A program made the translations under genes and the position numbers. From the NCBI GenBank assembly GCA_902800525.1, contig CADCEV010000006.1, forward strand, positions 44,972-108,971: DNA of 64,000 nucleotides. The letters run 5' to 3'. This document shows positions 1-9,181 of the stretch, piece after piece. A model generated the notes under the pieces. The model was given only the letters and a program-made list of their open reading frames with translations. It was not told the origin of the DNA and made no database searches. The stretch is from an uncultured Bacteroidales bacterium. Its GTDB lineage: Bacteria > Bacteroidota > Bacteroidia > Bacteroidales > Paludibacteraceae. Position 1 is the stretch's first letter; each line of letters starts with the position of its first letter.

Positions 1-616
1 TATAAATTATATCTCGCCCTTCAGCATTACACCATGAAACTAATTGTCGCATACTTTCAATATCTGCTGCTGCTCGATCAAGAAGTATAGGAATTGACTT
101 ATCAATATTTGAAGTTTCCATTAGCTTAGGTAAAATTTGGAAAACGAAATGATAATAGTTGAATCCAAACATACCACCTATCTTAATTGCTGCTTTGATT
201 TCTTCTATTTTATGACATCTTCTAAGCTTGCACCATTGCTTTGTATCTTGTAATAAAATTTCGTCCGAAAAATCAGCTTTCGAATGAAGATAGTCTAATT
301 CTTTGAGTTCATATATACATCTCCCATCATCAAGTAATACTATATCAGAATACACAAAACAAGTAGCATGATTTATTCGTGCTATTTTTATAATTACTTG
401 TCCGCCATCTACTAAATTAACGCCATTATTATTTATGGCATATTTGGTAGGCTCTGTACATATTGATAGTATCTGTGCCTTACCTGGACATTCAAATACA
501 TATGATTGCAAGGAGGTATAGTAATGCCTCTTTGCAAGTATAGTTTGCCAAGCATGAATAATTCGACGCTTATTCCTTTCAACAAATCGTTTCCATTTTC
601 CTATTATATCTAGCAT
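1..616 (-). CDS. GT61-type glycosyltransferase (3' part cut by window edge)
   Basis: The minus strand is open from an ATG at 616 to the window edge, giving about 205 residues of an unfinished protein. Residues about 153-165 read NYYHFVFQILPKL, which matches the N-Y-Y-H-W...D-x-L-P-R-x signature of the DUF563/GT61 glycosyltransferases that act on surface glycans. The N-terminal 40 residues are basic (WKRFVERNKRR) with no signal peptide. It is the most distal gene seen of the polysaccharide operon, 12 bp after the cytidylyltransferase gene, so it probably adds a sugar to the same glycan. Acceptor and donor cannot be told. The C-terminal catalytic half lies outside the window. Confidence 0.75.
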   Translation of the reverse strand, partial: MLDIIGKWKRFVERNKRRIIHAWQTILAKRHYYTSLQSYVFECPGKAQILSICTEPTKYAINNNGVNLVDGGQVIIKIARINHATCFVYSDIVLLDDGRCIYELKELDYLHSKADFSDEILLQDTKQWCKLRRCHKIEEIKAAIKIGGMFGFNYYHFVFQILPKLMETSNIDKSIPILLDRAAADIESMRQLVSWCNAEGRDIIY

Positions 617-628
617 GATAGTAGGATT

Positions 629-1348
629 TTATAGATATATCTGTATATTTTCTTCAGCAAACTTTAAGTCTGCTTCATCATCTATCTCATACCATAACAA
701 ATCATCTACTTTGAGAATATATATTGGGCATGTAGTATTTGAAACTTTCTGGAAAAATGGCTCATAACTGCTCTTTTCGTTCTGCGCTAAATTGCTTTCA
801 AACTCGCGACAAACCTCACGGAAGAACTTGTTGCTCAACTTATGAATACCGATAAGTTCGCCGCAAGCATTTAACTCATTATAATTCTTAGACCATTTCA
901 CAAACCGATGAGAATCATCCTCCTCTACAAAATATGAGTCTTGGAACTTTTTAACCGGAGTTGTCAAAATCGTAGACGGATATTTGCATTCAATAAGAGA
1001 AGAGATTGCTTTTGGTTCATATATTAAATCCGAATCCAACATTAGGAAATCCTCATCGCCAATCAGTTCGCGACAATTCCATAATGTATAGAGGCAGTTC
1101 GTTTCTGCATAACGTGGACTAAAGTGACACACCACTTGCGGATATTTCTCACAGAGTGCTTCATAGGCTTCCTTATGGTAACCTGTGCCTATTATAATTT
1201 TCTTTATTCCACTCGCAATAAGTGTTTCAATGGACTGAATGACCATAGGTTTACCGTTAACTTCGACAAATCCTTTTGGAATCAATTCCGTATACTTTCC
1301 AAAACGAGTTCCCTTTCCCGCTGCCATTATTACTGCTGTTCGTACCAT
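629..1348 (-). CDS. LicC-like nucleotidyltransferase (probable CTP:phospho-amino-alcohol cytidylyltransferase)
   Basis: 239 residues. The N-terminus AVIMAAGKGTRFGKYTELIPKGF is the nucleotide-binding loop of the NTP_transferase fold (G-x-G-T-R, then PKG with the catalytic Lys). LMLDSDLIYEP near residue 103 supplies the metal-binding Asp. Its length and the short form without a C-terminal beta-helix fit LicC/phosphocholine cytidylyltransferases rather than the longer sugar-1-phosphate enzymes. It begins 3 bp after the aminotransferase gene stops and is followed by a GT61 gene. With an aminotransferase and a TagF-like phosphotransferase next door, I infer that it activates a small phosphorylated alcohol or amine with CTP for transfer to a glycan. 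The exact substrate is unknown; a sugar-phosphate substrate is the alternative. Confidence 0.75.
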   Translation of the reverse strand: MVRTAVIMAAGKGTRFGKYTELIPKGFVEVNGKPMVIQSIETLIASGIKKIIIGTGYHKEAYEALCEKYPQVVCHFSPRYAETNCLYTLWNCRELIGDEDFLMLDSDLIYEPKAISSLIECKYPSTILTTPVKKFQDSYFVEEDDSHRFVKWSKNYNELNACGELIGIHKLSNKFFREVCREFESNLAQNEKSSYEPFFQKVSNTTCPIYILKVDDLLWYEIDDEADLKFAEENIQIYL

Positions 1349-1351
1349 GTC

Positions 1352-2455
1352 TTATTCTGTATAAAAGGATTTTATAACTTCCATTACTTTTTTCATTTGT
1401 TCAGTAGTTCCTACCGTTATTCGGAAACAATTATAAACCATAGGTGCTTGAATTGTATCACGGACAAATATATTATGTTGAGCCAAATAGTCTAACAATG
1501 CCTTTTTATTATCTACTGATTTGAACTCCAAAAGCACGAAGTTACCATGACTTGGATGAACGGTATAATAATCTTCATATCGTTTGGATGCGGAAGCAAA
1601 ATAGTCCTTACCACGCTTTACTTCCTCTACATATCGCCACATATAATCCACATCGGACAATGCTGCACAAGCTGCTTCTTGTGCCAGCGTACTCAAGTTC
1701 TTAGGATTGCGAATCTTGTTGATAAATTGGATATTATCTTTTGAGGCAATCAAATATCCCAGACGGAAGTTCGCTAAGGCAAAAGCCTTCGACATTGTAC
1801 GAGATATTAGGATGTTGTCATATTTTAAGACCAAATTTTTACAGGTGATTCCAGAAAATTCGAAGTAGGCTTCATCGATTAAGAATAGTGTATCTGGATA
1901 TTCTTGCATCAGATGCTCAATATACTCTTTCGAGTGCACATTGCCGGTTGGATTGTTTGGATTGCATATATATACAACAGCCGGTTCTCGGACAATTATA
2001 TCATTTTCAAATCGCTCTGCATCAAACGTAAAATCATCATTGTAATACGAGAAATACACATCGGCTCCATTAGCTTGGCATGTTAAGCGAAAATTATCAT
2101 AGGATGGTCCGAGAATCATAACTGGATCTCCCACGCTGATGAAGGCTTTGCAGATATACTCATGAAGCACATCTGAACTGCCGAAGTACTGGATATTTTC
2201 CATAGGTACTCCCACATATGAGGCTAGTAACTGAGTCAATTCCTCATTATATGTCGTAGGATAGAGGTTGAAGAATGAAGGCTCTTTAAGCAGCGTATCA
2301 ATCCGCTCCATCACTAATGGAGTTGGTGGAATGGTAGCCTCGTTCCAATCCAATTTTAAAATTTCCTTACGTTTTGCTGGAGTGACAGCCCAAACTTTGT
2401 GAGAGGCCAACTTGTAAGGCTTTAAATTACGCAGATATTTATTAGGGAATTTCAT
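1352..2455 (-). CDS. HisC-like PLP-dependent aminotransferase/decarboxylase
   Basis: 367 residues of the class I/II aminotransferase fold, close in length to histidinol-phosphate aminotransferase. Visible landmarks are NPNNPTGN (substrate-binding Asn loop, about 166-173), FLIDEAYFEFSG (Asp/Tyr that hold PLP, about 191-202), and SRTMSKAFALANFRLGYLIAS with the PLP Schiff-base Lys in TMSKAF (about 219-224). No other histidine-pathway gene is near. Its start overlaps the stop of the TagF-like gene by 4 bp (ATGA) and the cytidylyltransferase follows 3 bp later, so translation is probably coupled. HisC-like enzymes in capsule loci are known to make amino-alcohol phosphates (for example serinol phosphate from dihydroxyacetone phosphate, or ethanolamine phosphate from phosphoserine). 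That role is my inference here; the product cannot be read from the sequence. Confidence 0.8.
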   Translation of the reverse strand: MKFPNKYLRNLKPYKLASHKVWAVTPAKRKEILKLDWNEATIPPTPLVMERIDTLLKEPSFFNLYPTTYNEELTQLLASYVGVPMENIQYFGSSDVLHEYICKAFISVGDPVMILGPSYDNFRLTCQANGADVYFSYYNDDFTFDAERFENDIIVREPAVVYICNPNNPTGNVHSKEYIEHLMQEYPDTLFLIDEAYFEFSGITCKNLVLKYDNILISRTMSKAFALANFRLGYLIASKDNIQFINKIRNPKNLSTLAQEAACAALSDVDYMWRYVEEVKRGKDYFASASKRYEDYYTVHPSHGNFVLLEFKSVDNKKALLDYLAQHNIFVRDTIQAPMVYNCFRITVGTTEQMKKVMEVIKSFYTE

Positions 2456-3750
2456 ATATGCAGTTTATTTTTAATCTCATTTAATATATTCTCCGATGCA
2501 GTTAATCCATTTGGAGGTAAAAGATTTTTTCGGTAGAAATTTTTTCTTGCTTCAAGTTTTGAATCATTGGACTCGCAATAAATATTCCGCACGAAATTTT
2601 TTATATCATTTTCAGAAAATCCAATCTCGTGACACATAAGTGCCTCTATGCCTGTAGACCCAATGTTTTCACCATACTTACTACTACTTGCAAGATACAG
2701 AACTGGCTTATTAACATATAGATACTCTACTATGAATGAGCCACAATCATGTATTAATGCATCGGAAGAATTAAATAAGTCAATATATTCTCCTTCAACA
2801 AGATTTGTATTCTGTCCGGCTTTCCATAATTCAAAATAAGCGTCAGTTCGTGCTTTTCCCCATTCAGGGTGCTTTTCCAACTTGGCTCTCAACAAAGGAT
2901 GTGGTTTTAACACAAATTGAACTTTATCTTGATATTCATGAGCAATAGTCAACATAATATCTGCATATTTTAAAAAAGTTGAGCATTGTATTATATTATC
3001 ATCTTCTGGAAAAATATGGTGATATGGAGCCCAAATGATTTTCTTGTATTTTTTGTCTTTCGATTTCCAATCTTTTCTTGTATTTGACCCATTTTTTAAC
3101 ACATCGAACATTGGATAGCCTACTACCTTACAATTGGATTGATATATCGTACGATGATACTCGGCTGAAGATGCCAAGAAGTTTATCCACAATGCGCTTT
3201 CGAACGCCAGTAATTTAGCATGATATCCCCTTATACCGGTAGGATAATAATAGCTAATATAGCATGGTAAAGCGTTGTTTGTGCTACCAATAAAATACTG
3301 CGATAAATGTATTCCTTTATATGGGTTGGTATACATTAAGATATCTGGATGTAGTACACTTAAATCTATAAAATCATTTTTTTGTTCGTCAAATGAAGGA
3401 ATAACATTATAGCCTCTATCTTTAAAGAATTTTAACGTTTCATTCATTTGTTTATGCATAAACTTCTCACCAAAATTAACTTGAGGGCACACCAATACTA
3501 ACGGCTGAAATGACGAATCCTCGGCCATTAATTTATACAAATGCTCATATTTCCACGTTGACGCACTAATGGATAGAAAAACAACATTAATAGGAGACTT
3601 CCTTTCTTGCAGGTTTCTAACAATTCTCGCGTATCTGTGCTGACGGATAAACGTACAAATCTTAAATTTCTCATTTCTATATACCCGCACTAACGCTTGA
3701 GGGAAACAGGCTTCTACTGTATGTACTATTTTAGATTTATCAATTTTCAT
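2452..3750 (-). CDS. TagB/TagF-like CDP-alcohol phosphotransferase (Glyphos_transf family)
   Basis: 432 residues. The C-terminal half carries the CDP-glycerol glycerophosphotransferase signatures: KIIWAPYHH (about 234-242), VQFVLKPHPLLRAKL (about 277-291), and the long motif beginning YIDLFNSSDALIHDCGSF and ending VNKPVLYL (about 323-353). These residues bind the CDP-alcohol in TagF-type teichoic acid polymerases. The first 60 residues are basic and could bind membrane. Both ends overlap neighbours by 4 bp (ATGA), marking a tightly coupled operon. In context it would transfer the phospho-alcohol made by the aminotransferase/cytidylyltransferase pair onto the operon's glycan. The real donor (CDP-glycerol, CDP-ethanolamine, CDP-serinol or other) is not determinable. 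Confidence 0.8.
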   Translation of the reverse strand: MKIDKSKIVHTVEACFPQALVRVYRNEKFKICTFIRQHRYARIVRNLQERKSPINVVFLSISASTWKYEHLYKLMAEDSSFQPLVLVCPQVNFGEKFMHKQMNETLKFFKDRGYNVIPSFDEQKNDFIDLSVLHPDILMYTNPYKGIHLSQYFIGSTNNALPCYISYYYPTGIRGYHAKLLAFESALWINFLASSAEYHRTIYQSNCKVVGYPMFDVLKNGSNTRKDWKSKDKKYKKIIWAPYHHIFPEDDNIIQCSTFLKYADIMLTIAHEYQDKVQFVLKPHPLLRAKLEKHPEWGKARTDAYFELWKAGQNTNLVEGEYIDLFNSSDALIHDCGSFIVEYLYVNKPVLYLASSSKYGENIGSTGIEALMCHEIGFSENDIKNFVRNIYCESNDSKLEARKNFYRKNLLPPNGLTASENILNEIKNKLHI

Positions 3751-4795
3751 ACAATAAGCTTCAATGAATTCTCCAAATATTGTAATGAACTATTACGCAA
3801 ATCATCTATTCCACTAGTTTCTAATAGTGATTGCAATGCTTTGATTTTATTTCCTGCTTGTTCACGAGTGAAGATAGAATATGGTCGTTTGAACTGATGC
3901 GAGAAGATAAGCCCGTGATACGAGTTCGTTATCACATGTCTTGCATTCTTGACTAATGACAAGAATTCCTCTACTCCTGCACTATATTTCATTATATGAT
4001 TCGTGTTGTACGATGGCCGCAAGCTGATATTTACCACTTTACAATGTAATTCTTTTGCCAGTTCATCTGCGTAAAGGAACATCTGCGGATTAAACCGTCT
4101 TGAATAGAGTAAGATATAGTCTTCTCCGATTAGTCTATCCGCTACTATTGGACTATAGTCTTCTCCTTTTAAGAGAAGAGTCGGGTCAATATTATGCACA
4201 CACGGCACTTCCAAATTTGATTTCAAATAAGCGATCTCATTATTTTCACGCAATCCAACCGACTTGAAATTCTGCAACTTTGATAATAAAATAGGATAAG
4301 TTTTTTCATCGAATTTTGAATCGCCGAAACTAGCCCCATAGGAAATTGCTTGTCCGCGCATACAACCATAGTTTGCAAAGTAGGCATCATCAAATCCTTT
4401 GAATTCGTCAATGCAGAATATAGTGTCGCTTCCACATACGAAAGCATCCAATCGTTCATTATCACGTATATTACAATAATCTGCTTTTGTATAAGACTTT
4501 CCTGTTAAGCGAAACTGACTATGATAGAATTTATCAAATTTATCAAAATTCTCTCGTATTGCTGGCAGACTTAACTCACACTCTCTGCGGGACTGTTCAT
4601 CTTTATCCCACATATTCTTCATGGGATTCAATGGATCATAGGCTATGTGCGAGGGAGGACAATAATCAATCAGCACTGACTCATACTTTCCTGCTCCCAT
4701 CTTATCAATTACACGAGTCAATGCCCAAGATTGTAATGCCGAACCATAATTTGTAAAATTACAATGGATGTTACAACTCAATACTCCTATATGTT

Positions 4796-4799
<4 letters not shown>
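3747..4799 (-). CDS. Polysaccharide pyruvyl transferase family protein
   Basis: I place the start at 4799, giving 350 residues beginning MKHIGVLSCN, because this ATG overlaps the upstream TGA as ATGA, like the other joints of this operon; a longer ORF start six codons upstream is less likely. NFTNYGSALQSWAL near the N-terminus and VITNSYHGLIFSHQFKRPY near residues 285-303 are the two hallmark motifs of the PS_pyruv_trans family (WcaK/CsaB). Family members add ketal-pyruvate to sugars, although in Bacteroidetes many neighbours of F420-hydrogenase-beta proteins have this fold and their reaction is unproven. The conserved pairing with the next gene upstream suggests that the two act together on one glycan. 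Confidence 0.82.
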
Positions 4800-5983
<1,184 letters not shown>

Positions 5984-6166
5984 TTACTTTCTATTTCCCT
6001 TTCATTTCCGAGACTTCATCGACTCAATCCCGAATCATTTTCGAGCCATTCCCGAATCATTCCCGTAAGATCACATGCTCTGCGAGCAATGCCGTGCGCT
6101 ATGCGCAATGTGTTATGTATTATGTATTATGTTTGATGTGTGATGTGTGTAACACCACTCATCCAC
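5984..6166. repeat. Gene-free gap with fuzzy short repeats
   Basis: This gap between the small unknown gene and the Fe-S protein holds two imperfect repeat runs: variants of CCCGAATCATT (6030-6068) and variants of TTATGTATTATG / TGATGTGTG (6112-6152). No promoter of the usual form is seen on the minus strand, so the Fe-S gene is probably read through from upstream. Confidence 0.6.
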
Positions 6167-6550
6167 TCATCCTTTCTCCGTCTCCGGCAAACCTGCCTCC
6201 TTGCGCATCTGGCGTTGGAGGACGGATTGTACATAACGATCCAAGCGCAAATAGATATGGCGCTTGCCGGTTTTGCGGTCAACGGGAGCGTCCGGCTCCG
6301 GCTCGTTCAACTGTGCGTGCCAGCGTTTGCTCCATTCGGCTTTGCGGACAGGATCAGAGAGTTCAAGCAAAGCCTCGGTCATCGAACGATGAAAAATAGA
6401 GGTATTGCGGATCTCACCCTCACGCAAAGGATGTGTCTCGTAGTCACGAGGATTAGCTACGAAATAGGCTTCTTCGGCTCCGTAGCCAACAATAGTGCCT
6501 TCCTCATCACGGTATGTCTTCCGTCTCCGGATCAAACTTTTCGGTTTCAT
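6167..6550 (-). CDS. Small charged protein of unknown function at head of polysaccharide operon
   Basis: I take the ATG at 6550 (127 residues, beginning MKPKSLIRRRKTY) because the open frame upstream of it runs through a terminator hairpin. The protein is rich in Arg, Lys and Glu, has no signal peptide or membrane segment, and ends KEAGLPETEKG. The stretch IFHRSMTEALLELSDP and the later HIYLRLDRYVQSVLQRQMRKE look like amphipathic helices. I do not recognise a catalytic motif. It resembles small conserved proteins of unknown role found beside Bacteroidales glycan loci; it shows no resemblance that I can see to UpxY or UpxZ. A decayed second copy of its 3' end lies at 7740-7769, so the gene was once part of a duplicated unit. 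Confidence 0.6.
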   Translation of the reverse strand: MKPKSLIRRRKTYRDEEGTIVGYGAEEAYFVANPRDYETHPLREGEIRNTSIFHRSMTEALLELSDPVRKAEWSKRWHAQLNEPEPDAPVDRKTGKRHIYLRLDRYVQSVLQRQMRKEAGLPETEKG

Positions 6551-6583
6551 GCTATTCGTCCACAAATTAAACAGATTATACAC

Positions 6584-6633
6584 AAAAAAACATCTTAACA
6601 ATTCTCTGGCGTTTGCCGGATCGTTGTTAAGAT
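6584..6633 (-). terminator. Intrinsic terminator in the operon leader (candidate antitermination site)
   Basis: On the minus strand ATCTTAACAA (6633-6624) pairs perfectly with TTGTTAAGAT (6601-6592), then one G and seven T follow (6590-6584). It sits about 550 nt downstream of the promoter at 7182-7213 and only 34 nt before the ATG at 6550. It would stop transcription before the operon unless antiterminated. Confidence 0.7.
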
Positions 6634-7178
6634 GGAAAATAATAAAGGAAACGGGTGCTCCTTATCGGACATCAAAAAACGCGGATCTCTTCTCTTGCTT
6701 ATCCTCCAATTGAGGTCCTAGGAAAACCCGATAATTCGAATAAGCAATGCAGAAACCCACGCTGTGTATATGCGTACACACGCGCATACCTATATTAAGG
6801 TACACGCGGGTGCACAAAGATACACCACACGGGCATCTACTACAGCCTTGTTTTCGAAATTATCGACTTTTTGAAATTTCCTAGGTTTCAATTGGTCAAA
6901 AACAAGCGTTAGTAAACGCCTTAAAATATGTCTGCCTCGTCGGAAGCGACAATCCATGATTACGTTGCTACGCAACAAATTTAATGGTTGTGCTTCCTCC
7001 TCTTCCCACAAAATAAATTTTGCGGGAGCCTAAACGCCGCTTCACAGCGAGAGGTTTTGACTCGGCGACAGCCCCTCCCTATAAGATTTTTACCCTAAAA
7101 GCGTGGGACTGCCTTACAAAAGTGCGCTCATAAACACTCACTTGGTTCATGTCGGGTACACCCAAAGCACCTTTGCGG
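6634..7178 (-). promoter_or_regulatory. Long untranslated leader of the polysaccharide operon
   Basis: About 545 nt between the predicted start of transcription and the terminator hold no ORF of convincing size apart from the 23-codon one at 7079-7150. At its start the RNA can fold GCACC-CGCAAA-GGTGC. A GC-rich block (7021-7080) follows the short ORF. Several overlapping frames here are open for 60-75 codons but carry no recognisable protein, so I treat them as by-products of a structured leader. Confidence 0.5.
7079..7150 (-). CDS. Candidate 23-residue leader ORF
   Basis: ATG at 7150 to TAG at 7079 encodes a short basic peptide beginning MNQVSVYERTF and ending HAFRVKIL. It starts about 30 nt after the predicted transcription start in the operon leader. 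It has no signal peptide. Position and size suggest a leader peptide or a part of a structured leader; translation is not shown. Too short for standard gene calling. Confidence 0.35.
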   Translation of the reverse strand: MNQVSVYERTFVRQSHAFRVKIL

Positions 7179-7181
7179 GTG

Positions 7182-7213
7182 CAAAGGTACAAAAAATTTT
7201 TGACGTGAACAAA
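7182..7213 (-). promoter_or_regulatory. Promoter of the polysaccharide operon leader
   Basis: On the minus strand TTTG (7213-7210), a 20-nt spacer and TACCTTTG (7189-7182) followed by CA fit the Bacteroidetes -33/-7 promoter exactly. It points toward 6550 and the operon beyond. Confidence 0.75.
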
Positions 7214-7317
7214 TTTTAGAGAAAGAAAGTGCAAATAAAATGAAATTTGAAAAAGAAATCACCCAAAACTCTTACTTTGATGCTGGAGGTGAGGTTTTGA
7301 CCTATAAAAATTTGCAT

Positions 7318-7519
7318 TGACACTTTTGACACTTTTGACACTTTCTTACTAAACGTCAAAAATGGTGCGTATTTTGGGACAAGTAGTAACATTTTGATAC
7401 TTGCACATCGAGGCGTGGTTATCAAAAAGATAGAAAGTGTCAAAAGTGTCATGTCATTTTTTTGCTTTGCACTATTTGCACTTTTGAGAGCTGAAAGTGC
7501 AGAAAGTGCAGAAAGTGCA
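7318..7519. repeat. Nine-bp iterons and a 20-bp inverted repeat
   Basis: Three tandem copies of GACACTTTT/C (7319-7345) are followed 86 bp later by the inverted sequence: 7327-7346 and 7432-7451 are perfect 20-nt reverse complements. A related run of three GAAAGTGCA units lies at 7493-7519, with TTTGCAC copies in between. The block is upstream (on the minus strand) of the polysaccharide promoter. Confidence 0.85.
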
Positions 7520-7739
7520 ATGCGTTTTTTCGAACGCTATGTTCAAAAGCGCAACGTTAGTTATTCTTAGTCATTCTTAGCCATTCGTTATGCATTATGC
7601 TTATTATATCCATACGATGTGCTTAGCATCACCTTAGCATGAGAGTAGCACTAAAGTCTAGGATTACAACGTTTTTACTTCGTAGTTACTTCGTAAATGT
7701 TTTATGTATGATGCTTGATGTTTATACACCATATACCAA

Positions 7740-7769
7740 TTACTTTTCCGTTCTCGGTAATCCGGCTTC
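7740..7769 (-). pseudogene. Remnant of the 3' end of a second copy of the 6167-6550 gene
   Basis: Read on the minus strand, 7769-7740 encodes EAGLPRTEK then TAA. The intact gene ends EAGLPETEKG then TGA. The sequence after the stop (7740 down to about 7700) also resembles the sequence after the intact gene. Everything upstream of the remnant is missing and is replaced by a copy of the promoter-upstream region. Confidence 0.65.
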
Positions 7770-7778
7770 ACATTACAT

Positions 7779-7840
7779 AAAAATTTTGACATGGACAAAT
7801 TTTAGAAACAGAAAGTGATAAGAAAATGAAAATTGAAAGG
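7779..7840 (-). repeat. Second copy of the leader-promoter upstream region
   Basis: The plus-strand text around ACAAATTTTAGA, GAAAGTG and AAATGAAA at 7783-7840 closely follows that at 7196-7252, including AAATTTT-GAC just before it. This copy keeps the -33-like TTTG but lacks the TACCTTTG -7 box, so it is probably inactive. Confidence 0.65.
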
Positions 7841-7886
7841 GATATGCAATAAAAGTTTGATATAATCAAGAAGAAAATGTCATTTT

Positions 7887-7918
7887 TTTGCATATATCAA
7901 AATATTTTTGTAAATTTG
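7887..7918 (+). promoter_or_regulatory. serB promoter
   Basis: TTTG (7887-7890), 20-nt spacer starting CATATATC, TAAATTTG (7911-7918) then CA. It fires 25 nt before the chosen serB ATG, which supports that start. Confidence 0.75.
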
Positions 7919-7942
7919 CACAAAATTTTGCAATTTATCACT

Positions 7943-9157
7943 ATGGAACGTGAATTTATCTTGATAAACATCATCGGTTTTGACAAACCGGGCGTGACTT
8001 CGGCAGTAACGGAAGTGTTGGGTAAGTATGGAGCATATGTGCAGGATATCGGTCAATCGAACCTGCATCATCAGCTTAATCTGAGTATTCTTATTCGTGT
8101 GGACGATCCGCAACACAGCGGGGAGATGTACAAAGAGGTGCTTTTCTGTTGCTCGCGTCTGGAGATGATCGTGCGTTTTACGCCGTTGAGCGAAGAGGAA
8201 TATGCGGCGTGGGTCGGACGTCAAGAACAGGAACGTTACGTCGTAACCCTCCTTGCCCGAGAAATTAACGCGCGACATATAGCACGCGTCACTGCCCTAC
8301 TCGCAGGCAGACAACTGAACATCGATAATATTCTGCGTTTGAGCGATCGTCCGAGCGTGGATATACCGGTGGAGAAACGGCATAGTTGCATCGAGTTTTC
8401 GCTTCGCGGAAACCTGCCGGATAGAGAGGCGTTGCAGCGAGAGTTGCTGGAAGTGTCGCGTGAAGAAGGCATCGACATCTCGTTCCAGAAAGATGATATG
8501 TTCCGCCGCAACAGACGGTTGATTTGTGTCGATATGGATTCGACGTTTATTCAGACCGAGGTGATAGACGAACTGGCAGAACGTGCCGGCGTGGGTGAAC
8601 AAGTGAAAGCGATTACTCTTTCAGCCATGCGCGGAGAGATTGATTTCAAGGAGAGTTTCACGCGTCGTTGCGCGTTATTGGAAGGTTTGGACGTGTCCGT
8701 CCAGCAGGATATCATCGACCATCTGCCCATTACGGAAGGGGCAGATCGGCTCTTTGGAGTTCTCAAGAAATGCGGCTTTAAGATCGCTATTCTCTCCGGC
8801 GGATTTACGTTTGTCGGCAAGTACTTGCAACAACGATTCGGAGTGGATTATGTCTATGCGAACGAGCTTGAAGTGAAAGACGGCAAGTTCACAGGCAAGT
8901 ATATAGGCGATGTGGTAGATGCCAAACGCAAAGCAGAGTTATTGGAACTTATCGCACAGGTCGAACATATTGATTTAGCGCAAGTTATCGCCGTCGGCGA
9001 CGGAGCAAACGACCTGAACATGCTCGGTAAAGCCGGTCTCGGTATCGCTTTCCACGCCAAACCAAAAGTCAAAGAGAACGCCCAGCAAGCCATCTCTACC
9101 GTCGGGCTTGACGGTATTCTTTATTTTCTCGGATTCAAAGATGCTTTCCTGAAATAA
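7943..9157 (+). CDS. serB: Phosphoserine phosphatase with N-terminal ACT domains
   Basis: 404 residues from the ATG at 7943; the longer open frame begins upstream of the promoter's -7 box and is rejected. It removes phosphate from O-phosphoserine in the last step of serine synthesis. Residues 1-180 hold two ACT-like regulatory domains (MEREFILINIIGFDKPGVTSAV starts the first). The HAD phosphatase part shows all four motifs: DMDSTFIQTEVIDELAERAG (about 194-213, nucleophile Asp and acid Asp), LSGGFTF (motif II Ser), Lys in the DAKRKAELL region (motif III), and VGDGANDLNMLGKAGLG (motif IV). Length is normal for the Bacteroidetes form. It sits alone with its own promoter. Confidence 0.95.
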   Translation: MEREFILINIIGFDKPGVTSAVTEVLGKYGAYVQDIGQSNLHHQLNLSILIRVDDPQHSGEMYKEVLFCCSRLEMIVRFTPLSEEEYAAWVGRQEQERYVVTLLAREINARHIARVTALLAGRQLNIDNILRLSDRPSVDIPVEKRHSCIEFSLRGNLPDREALQRELLEVSREEGIDISFQKDDMFRRNRRLICVDMDSTFIQTEVIDELAERAGVGEQVKAITLSAMRGEIDFKESFTRRCALLEGLDVSVQQDIIDHLPITEGADRLFGVLKKCGFKIAILSGGFTFVGKYLQQRFGVDYVYANELEVKDGKFTGKYIGDVVDAKRKAELLELIAQVEHIDLAQVIAVGDGANDLNMLGKAGLGIAFHAKPKVKENAQQAISTVGLDGILYFLGFKDAFLK

Positions 9158-9181
9158 AAAGTACATTAATGTGAAGGAAGA

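Noticed and set aside
6790-7011. 73-codon minus-strand ORF in the operon leader
   Set aside because: No recognisable motif, no start signal; it lies in the presumed structured leader, so I describe it as leader.
7347-7431. Clear invertible promoter
   Set aside because: The enclosed 85 bp has no good TAnnTTTG with a -33 box in either orientation; kept only as a low-level possibility.
7318-7519. CRISPR array
   Set aside because: The repeats are 9 bp, tandem without spacers and partly inverted.
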